Shown: one piece after another, positions 60,303-64,000 of the stretch | Layout of the letters: each line of letters starts with the position of its first letter | Position numbering within the stretch: the first letter of the stretch is position 1 | Origin: Sipunculus nudus | Taxonomy: Eukaryota; Annelida; Sipuncula; Golfingiida; Sipunculidae | Assembly (NCBI GenBank): GCA_026874595.1 | Contig: CM049314.1 | Location: 12,704,729-12,768,728 of the forward strand | Direction of reading: 5' to 3' | Length of the DNA: 64,000 nucleotides | Notes under the pieces: model-generated | What the model saw: the letters and a program-made list of their open reading frames with translations, nothing else | Told to the model about the DNA's origin: nothing | The model's database searches: none | Program-made: the position numbers and the translations under genes

Positions 60303-61963
60303 TACTAATGAATAAAGGAATAATTGAATTGAGAGTGCTTTAAAATTTGAGGATTTAAACGTGGTCAAAGAACAGCGTCATTCCGTTCTTAATTTTGCCG
60401 ATACACGTCCAACCAAACTCCTGTCCGCAGGTAGATTCTCGCCGGGATGCTATCGTCAGGGAACTTTTCGTGTCACACCCAGGCGCCCTGATTGCCCTTA
60501 TCAGGGCGCCCTTACCTGACAGTTTTTACCAGTTCCTCAAAATCGCCCATCGGGGCTGCCATTTGCAATCCCACAAAAACCCGGATGTCACAGGTCGCAT
60601 GTCGAAATTATGTATGCATACCTCTAGTAATAAGAATGAAAAGAGTGTCTGAAAATCGGAATGCAAACCCTTCGTTGAAGATTTTGCCCTGAAATGTTGG
60701 ACCTCAACAGATATGATTCCTGCGAAAGGTAGAACTGCCCTTGGGATTGTGATATTGCTGTCATAAAGTATATATACTGCTGGTCGATGAATTACTGCCA
60801 CTTCTCATTGCCCTCTATGCTTTAATACGTACACTCTCAATTATACGTACATGATATGTACACGGAAACATTTGTGAGTACACTCTCTGTAACACGTTCA
60901 CGATATAAACATGAAAACGTTTATACGTACACTCTCCGTAACACGTTCACGATATGTACATGAAAACAATTATTCGTACACTCTCCGTAACACGTTCACG
61001 ATATGTACATGAAAACATTTATTCGTACACTGTCCGTAACACGTTCACGACATGTACATAAAAAACATTTATTCGTACACTGTCCGTAACACGTTCACGA
61101 TATTTACATGGAAACTTTTATACGTACACCCTCCGTAACACGTTCGCGATATGTACATGGAAACATTTATACGTTCACTTCCTGTAACAGGTTCACGATA
61201 TATACATACCGGCATTTATATATGTACACCCTCTGTTAATCGTAAACGATATATACATGGATATATTAATACGTACACTTTCTGTAATACTTACACGATA
61301 TGTACATACTGTTATTAATGTAAATACAATCTCTCTTATATGTACACGATATGTACATAAAGACATCACCACCAGTGGCGTCAATTTATATTCATGAGGA
61401 GGGGGGGGGGGGGGGGACTCGCATGCTTGGAGGTGTAATCAAAAAGTTTTTTTTAAAAAAAAAGGTTTTATGTTTACAATATATCAGGTTTAGATATATA
61501 ATATTTCATATTAAACTCAGAAATGGAACCAAAGTGAAAAATTTAACTATTAATATATTTAATTTCCCATATATAAACACAATTCGCTGAATAGCAACGG
61601 GGATGATTACACTGGCCCTCCCCCTTGCTATAAAGTAGCGGATATTAACCCCCACCTCCTTTGTATCGAGGCCCCTGATTAATACGTACACTCTCCCCTC
61701 TCCTCTGCCAGTCGTTTGCAGTGCATCCACTGTTCGTCTGTTGAGGGAGTCGGAGGAACTCTACACGTCGGACACGGAGGTCTTCCAAAATGGACACCAA
61801 GTCCCACCGCCAGGAGGGCCGCTACCACCGCTACACAGATCAGGATGGCTCTGGGTAAACTGATGTAGCATCCACTCTTCTTTTGAAAGAATTCTGTCTC
61901 GAAATGAGCAGGACCAAGCTGACTACCTTTTGTTTCCATGGTATAATGATGATGTGACTTCAC
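42095..61963 (-). CDS. APN-1: complete aminopeptidase N-like M1 metallopeptidase, 21 exons
   Basis: Zinc exopeptidase predicted to trim neutral N-terminal residues from peptides at the cell surface. Exons (minus strand): 61963-61690, 60211-59791, 59040-58900, 57096-56979, 56812-56692, 56182-56028, 53511-53398, 51988-51854, 51626-51561, 51194-51129, 50339-50146, 49621-49530, 48887-48766, 48384-48329, 47918-47771, 47285-47206, 45995-45885, 45612-45436, 43234-43112, 42732-42666, 42328-42095. All junctions are GT-AG with matching phase and sum to 3,015 nt (1,004 aa), normal for APN. Seen: cytoplasmic tail, membrane segment at ~39-57, PCFDEP, HELAH at 405-409, Glu428 (HEXXH-X18-E), catalytic Tyr491. 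The exopeptidase motif, GAMEN in most relatives, reads DGMEN (369-373). Residues from ~540 form the ERAP1-like C-terminal domain. Met9 aligns with the starts of APN-2 and APN-3 and may be the true start. Nearest family APN/ANPEP; APA- or TRHDE-type specificity cannot be excluded. Confidence 0.93.
42666..42732 (-). CDS. APN-1 exon 20
   Basis: Encodes [22 protein letters not shown]. 67 nt with acceptor ATACAG and donor GTAAAT. Confidence 0.88.
43112..43234 (-). CDS. APN-1 exon 19
   Basis: Encodes [20 protein letters not shown] then [19 protein letters not shown], the 'I..N..G....W.F....W' block. The upstream intron holds a 1.45 kb repeat insertion. Confidence 0.9.
43894..45344. mobile_element. 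1.45 kb mollusc-type interspersed repeat in APN-1 intron 18
   Basis: Absent from the paralogous intron of APN-psi (continuous 'GCAGAAATACGCAATTAG' near 13.28 kb). Ends with GCGCCATGGCATAAGTTCAC and AGAGTGAACTAAAA, a short terminal hairpin. The inside holds two to three ~350 bp repeats that include AGGTGGCGCCA palindromes. No coding frame. Confidence 0.7.
45436..45612 (-). CDS. APN-1 exon 18
   Basis: Encodes [20 protein letters not shown] followed by [20 protein letters not shown], the 'I..NLR..VYC.....G...EW.F....Y' block. 177 nt, matching APN-2. Confidence 0.92.
45885..45995 (-). CDS. APN-1 exon 17
   Basis: Encodes [20 protein letters not shown] then [14 protein letters not shown], the 'A C..G...C...A...F..W' segment. 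Its two Cys residues are also conserved in APN-2. Confidence 0.9.
45996..47205. other. APN-1 intron 16
   Basis: Apart from the interspersed repeat at 46.9-47.1 kb, I see only unremarkable non-coding sequence. Confidence 0.5.
46880..47100. repeat. Short interspersed repeat, copy A (APN-1 intron 16)
   Basis: Shares GGGGCTGCCATTT, GGATGTCACAGGT and GGCATGTC-like text in order with 60400-60640. Confidence 0.55.
47206..47285 (-). CDS. APN-1 exon 16
   Basis: Encodes [27 protein letters not shown], the 'Y....GW....H' segment. 80 nt, one codon shorter than in APN-2. Confidence 0.88.
47771..47918 (-). CDS. APN-1 exon 15
   Basis: Encodes [20 protein letters not shown] then [16 protein letters not shown], the 'L..E.EYVPW......L' helices of the C-terminal domain. 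148 nt. Confidence 0.9.
48329..48384 (-). CDS. APN-1 exon 14
   Basis: Encodes [18 protein letters not shown], matching the M1 'I...[12 protein letters not shown]' helix. 56 nt. The upstream intron carries a 70 bp (TA)n run. Confidence 0.9.
48411..48482. repeat. (TA)n microsatellite
   Basis: About 72 bp, 27 bases upstream of the APN-1 exon 14 acceptor. Confidence 0.95.
48766..48887 (-). CDS. APN-1 exon 13
   Basis: Encodes [20 protein letters not shown] then [16 protein letters not shown], the N...GFYRVNYD..W start of the C-terminal domain. The donor GTAAGT immediately follows the last AAA codon; compare APN-2, where this donor is shifted. Confidence 0.9.
49530..49621 (-). CDS. APN-1 exon 12
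   Basis: Encodes [20 protein letters not shown] then LTWMYRGDT: the W.IP.T beta domain between the catalytic and C-terminal domains. 92 nt. Confidence 0.88.
50146..50339 (-). CDS. APN-1 exon 11
   Basis: Encodes [20 protein letters not shown] then [13 protein letters not shown], the standard 'W..Q.G.P.V.V......QE.FL' segment that closes the catalytic domain. 194 nt, phase 0 to 2. Confidence 0.92.
51129..51194 (-). CDS. APN-1 exon 10
   Basis: Encodes [22 protein letters not shown], corresponding to the family pattern 'YL..H.Y.NA...DLW'. Acceptor TTGCAG and donor GTGCGT. A poly-C run lies just inside the intron. Confidence 0.87.
51380..51424. repeat. (TA)n microsatellite
   Basis: In APN-1 intron 9. 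Confidence 0.95.
51561..51626 (-). CDS. APN-1 exon 9
   Basis: Encodes [22 protein letters not shown], the conserved KGA.V..M...FLG...F block after the catalytic Tyr. 66 nt. Confidence 0.9.
51854..51988 (-). CDS. APN-1 exon 8: catalytic tyrosine
   Basis: Encodes [20 protein letters not shown] and ends FSSVVYNK. Tyr491 in the VVYNKGA block aligns with the transition-state tyrosine of M1 enzymes (human 'ISYSKGA'). 135 nt. Confidence 0.9.
52055..52113. repeat. (TA)n microsatellite
   Basis: In APN-1 intron 7, 67 bases upstream of exon 8. Confidence 0.95.
53218..53240. repeat. Poly-G tract, APN-1 intron 7
   Basis: Run of G broken once. Similar runs lie near 24466-24483, 48294-48306, 52637-52650 and 61400-61415 (as C at 21044-21061). 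Confidence 0.95.
53398..53511 (-). CDS. APN-1 exon 7: third zinc ligand
   Basis: Encodes [20 protein letters not shown] followed by [11 protein letters not shown]. Glu428 in LNEGFAEY supplies the third zinc ligand, 18 residues after the second His. 114 nt, phase 0 at both ends. Confidence 0.95.
53825..55180. repeat. Dimeric satellite with AGGTGGCGCCACCT palindromes, APN-1 intron 6
   Basis: Eight palindromes begin at 53831, 53979, 54107, 54256, 54386, 54535, 54666 and 54815. The spacings alternate ~149 and ~130 bp, giving a ~279 bp dimeric unit. The array runs into a non-repeated end with a (GGC)n run and a hairpin (GTATCCGCAAAACTTCGTTT...GCGGATAC) near 55.12-55.15 kb. Confidence 0.85.
56028..56182 (-). 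CDS. APN-1 exon 6: exopeptidase loop and zinc-binding HELAH
   Basis: Encodes DQVAIPGF, then DSDGMENWG and LIGHELAHK. His405, His409 and the catalytic Glu406 are present. The usual GAMEN is DGMEN here. The donor falls directly after HELAHK. Confidence 0.95.
56692..56812 (-). CDS. APN-1 exon 5
   Basis: Encodes [20 protein letters not shown] and the following [18 protein letters not shown], the usual helix before the GAMEN loop (ALN...L..FE.Y....YPL.K). 121 nt, the same length as in APN-2. Confidence 0.9.
56979..57096 (-). CDS. APN-1 exon 4
   Basis: Encodes PDGYEADVF, then [14 protein letters not shown], matching the conserved M1 'TP.MSTYL.AF.V..F' block. Acceptor TTTCAG and donor GTGAGT. Confidence 0.9.
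57097..58053. other. APN-1 intron 3, proximal part
   Basis: Holds an exon 3 relic (57909-57967), a perfect 9 bp hairpin ATGGCGCGG/CCGCGCCAT (57608-57636), and a transposon-like fragment around 57.33-57.53 kb ending GGATCCGCCCCTG. Confidence 0.45.
57909..57967 (-). pseudogene. 5'-truncated exon 3 relic inside APN-1 intron 3
   Basis: Diverged copy of the exon 3 end (ITSVRKPGF-like), joined to a GT run at the same breakpoint as the other relics. It lies 0.9 kb downstream of the intact exon 3. Confidence 0.65.
58054..58899. repeat. APN-1 intron 3 block shared with APN-psi
   Basis: Partner of 13781-14617. It ends at the exon 3 donor. A transposon, a recent duplication or gene conversion could explain it; no terminal repeats are evident. 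Confidence 0.85.
58900..59040 (-). CDS. APN-1 exon 3: PCFDEP exon
   Basis: Encodes [20 protein letters not shown] and then EP..KATFN..LV..GY.SLSNM, a hallmark of APN proteins. It is 141 nt with phase 2 at both ends, so it is a symmetric exon that can be skipped without a frameshift. The donor GTACAC was chosen because it is the only one that matches the phase of exon 4. It is the only intact copy of this exon in the window. Confidence 0.88.
59791..60211 (-). CDS. APN-1 exon 2: N-terminal M1 beta domain
   Basis: Starts with LCN, then [20 protein letters not shown], the standard opening of the M1 N-terminal domain, and ends QQDNQTR. The acceptor AAAG and donor GTAAGT are clear. It is 421 nt, against 433 nt in APN-2 and APN-3. 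Confidence 0.92.
60229..60305. repeat. (AAT)n microsatellite
   Basis: Begins about 18 bases upstream of the APN-1 exon 2 acceptor; may be a decayed retroelement tail. Confidence 0.9.
60400..60650. repeat. Short interspersed repeat, copy B (APN-1 intron 1)
   Basis: Partner of the copy at 46.9-47.1 kb; AGATTC..GC, TTTCTCC/TTTACC, GGGGCTGCCATTTGC and GGATGTCACAGGTCGCATGT line up. A small palindrome, GGGCGCCCT...AGGGCGCC, lies in the middle. Confidence 0.55.
60820..61345. repeat. ~50 bp minisatellite, APN-1 intron 1
   Basis: About ten copies of a unit containing CGTACACTCTCCGTAACACG and TTCACGATATGTACATG. Unit starts near 60925, 60975, 61024 and 61074 show a 50 bp period. Confidence 0.85.
61690..61963 (-). 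CDS. APN-1 exon 1: cytoplasmic tail, signal anchor, stalk
   Basis: Encodes ~91 residues: a short polar N-terminus, an uninterrupted hydrophobic helix ([18 protein letters not shown]) and a Cys/Pro-rich stalk ending in GEC. This is a type II membrane topology. The donor GTACGT interrupts the final Cys codon (phase 1). Met9 (61,939) is the alternative start, matching METs in the paralogs. Confidence 0.88.
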
Positions 61964-64000
61964 ATTCTAAATGCAAGATCCTGGTTTGACCAAATACTGA
62001 TTTAGGAGAGGTGGATATTGCGATGCCGCTTTACAGATATCAATAAGTTTAGGTAATTATTCATTACATTGTCATTGCTGATAAAGTTTTATTGACCTGT
62101 AAGCTAAAGTACATACCCCTGTTTTGTTCAGTGGATTGGAGAATAGTGTATGTTGGTAAACCAAAGAACAGGTGTCAATATTCTGTCTAATTAGTCATAA
62201 CATTGTCAGAGAGGAAAACTATTTATCATCATCAACTATTGTTTTGCCTCCCCTTGTGTATGCTGGGCTGATAAGCAGGTAAACGTAAACAAAACTGGAA
62301 CGGTACAAAGATCACTTGTAAGTTAACACTCTTAAGCACGTGTCTGATGTGGTCCGCCATGGTTGTATAGGCCTACAGTGGTTGCGCCAGCAACCTCGGT
62401 CAATGTCAGTCAAGGTCGCTGAAGTTCCGTATCGGGTGAACAATCGCCTCCAGGGTTCAATCATTGTTTCAGTAGATCTTTACCCTGTGCTGAGGTTGAC
62501 TCGGCCGATGATCCGTGCGCCGCCTTGTGGTAGAAAGAAAAGAAACACCTTTTTTATAAAACAAGAAAGTAACTGTCCTCTGACTTTCAAGAAAAAAATG
62601 CCGGACATATGTAGGCCCCTAATGAAACAAAACTTCACGTATTTGTCAGACGACATTTTGGAGGACAGATAGCCGATTTGAGGTGCATTTTGCGCTTCAT
62701 AAAATCGTGATGAACCATAACGTGAGGACAGATAGCCGATTTGAGGTGCATTTTGCGCTTCATAAAATCGTGATGAACCATAACGGAACGAAACTGCTTA
62801 CCCAGCTAAAGAAGAGGTAAGATATTCAGACATTTTGTTTGTCTTGCAATGTATTCGGTCACATTTGTAAGCGACCAACCACGTTTTTGGCATTGAATAC
62901 GCGGTATCAAGACGGCGTGACTTCATTTAGTATAAGCTATCCTATGTAGTAAGCCTCTCAAGAGAAGTTTATTCAAGCACTAACAATGCCCGATATGCGA
63001 CACACAACTGATGCGACAAGCAGTCTACATCATTATCAGGACGTGTTGCAAGCAAACGGTTTACCAGCAAAGCGAGGAATACACGGTGCCAATGTTGTTC
63101 ATTTCATTTTGAGTGACAGCTCATCGCCCCGGCAAACGTCTAAACAGGCCACAGCCTCAGAGAGAATGACTCTACACGTGGTTTGCACAGGTCCTTGTGC
63201 ACATAGGATGCCCGGTCGGTGAGCTCTAATTCAAGCGAAATGTAACAATATTGGCTCCGTGCACACCTCGTTGCTGGTTTCGGTTTTGCTGACAACGGAT
63301 ACATGACTACGCTAACAAAGTCGTAATGTCATAATCGAATTGGTCGATGATGCGAGAACGAAGAGGCAGCAATTAAAATTCGACTGTTCTTTACTAAGAG
63401 CAGGCCCATTAATAACACCGACATCATGCGGTGCTTGAGGTGCAGCTCTTGGCGGAGCAACGATACCTGTCGAGTGTTTGTTGACTGGCATTTGGTCGGC
63501 TGCTAGTCACATCATACGCACAGCTTTTTTTTCAGCAGACATAGAACACCACCTGGTGTCTAAGTGGTTTATAAACGGTCAAACCAGGCAGCAGGAAAAT
63601 CAGTAGCTTCTTTAGAAGCTCAAGATTTCCGCTCTGTCGGGAGCGTAACTTAAAACAAGAAAATGTGCAAGCAGCCACAATGTAAGCTTGGAGCCATTAT
63701 TTGACATGGACTCTCTGTTTAAGCCCCAGATGGCACCGTCTTTCCATGATGAATGTGCCCTTAACCGAACTACCAGTCAAAAGGAGTAAAACAACCAACT
63801 ATTCCCTTGTTGCAGTGATCCATAGCAATATTTCATTTATTCTTAAAATCTTGCTCTCACCGCTTCCAAACTTCAAACTTCGATAATATGTTTCATCTTA
63901 TTTGGACAAGAAATCTGGTAAGGTGTCGTAGTTAAGGGTTTGTTACCTAGATTGCGTTAACTTATATCGTCAATGGAGAGACAGTTAGTAATTATAGCCA
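61964..64000. other. Region upstream of APN-1
   Basis: No gene found on either strand; open frames here are short and show no family motifs. Contains the 63 bp duplication. The APN-1 promoter and any 5' UTR exon should lie here, but I cannot place them. Confidence 0.5.
62661..62786. repeat. Perfect 63 bp tandem duplication upstream of APN-1
   Basis: Two adjacent copies (62661-62723, 62724-62786) starting GAGGACAGATAGCCGATTTG, identical except at the final base. A very recent event or an assembly duplication. Confidence 0.9.

Noticed and set aside
62340-62672. 110-codon plus-strand frame upstream of APN-1
   Set aside because: No domain, ends in low-complexity Lys-rich sequence; a minus-strand GGAR...RVN likeness to APN exon 9 was considered but does not extend.

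Overview
This is eukaryotic (metazoan) DNA: AT-rich, with split genes, GT-AG introns, dense (TA)n and poly-G tracts, and many transposable elements. Several repeats have the look of interspersed repeats common in bivalve and other mollusc genomes: ends of the type 'AACAAG..GGCCC' with a terminal hairpin, and internal AGGTGGCGCCACCT palindromes. A mollusc, perhaps a bivalve, is therefore my best guess, but this is inference.

The only recognisable host genes form a tandem array of M1-family (aminopeptidase N-like, gluzincin) ectopeptidases, all on the minus strand, so the array reads from right to left. APN-1 (61,963 to 42,095) has 21 exons that I could join with consistent phase into about 1,004 codons. 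They encode a type II signal anchor, an M1 catalytic domain with HELAH-X18-E, and the ERAP1-like C-terminal domain. APN-2 (38,430 to 16,655) has the same architecture. However, its exon 3 survives only as tandem, 5'-truncated pieces fused to a GT microsatellite, and its exon 13 donor is displaced by one base. Next comes a decayed APN tail (14,682 to 4,520) with lost splice acceptors, stop codons and several transposon insertions. Last are the first two exons of APN-3 (3,074 to 1,306), whose remainder lies off the left edge.

Paralogous comparison shows a segmental duplication. The block running from APN-1 exon 18 through the intergenic spacer to APN-2 exon 2 (about 45.6 to 36.6 kb) corresponds to the block 13.5 to 1.3 kb. 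This gives natural empty-site controls that define several insertions: a 3' fragment of a non-LTR retrotransposon, an unidentified ~0.83 kb element, a 1.45 kb mollusc-type repeat and a 2.2 kb nested insert.

Mobile DNA includes a degenerate Ty3/gypsy-related LTR element (7.6-13.1 kb). Its domain order is gag-protease-integrase-RT-RNase H, the unusual order of the Gmr1 group. There is also a solo LTR-like copy, a 1.5 kb TIR element with a TAA target duplication, a tRNA-derived SINE, two pogo/mariner-like MITEs with TA duplications, other inverted-repeat elements, minisatellites, and a dimeric palindrome-bearing satellite inside APN-1 intron 6. I saw no other protein-coding host gene, no functional tRNA/rRNA gene and nothing prokaryotic.
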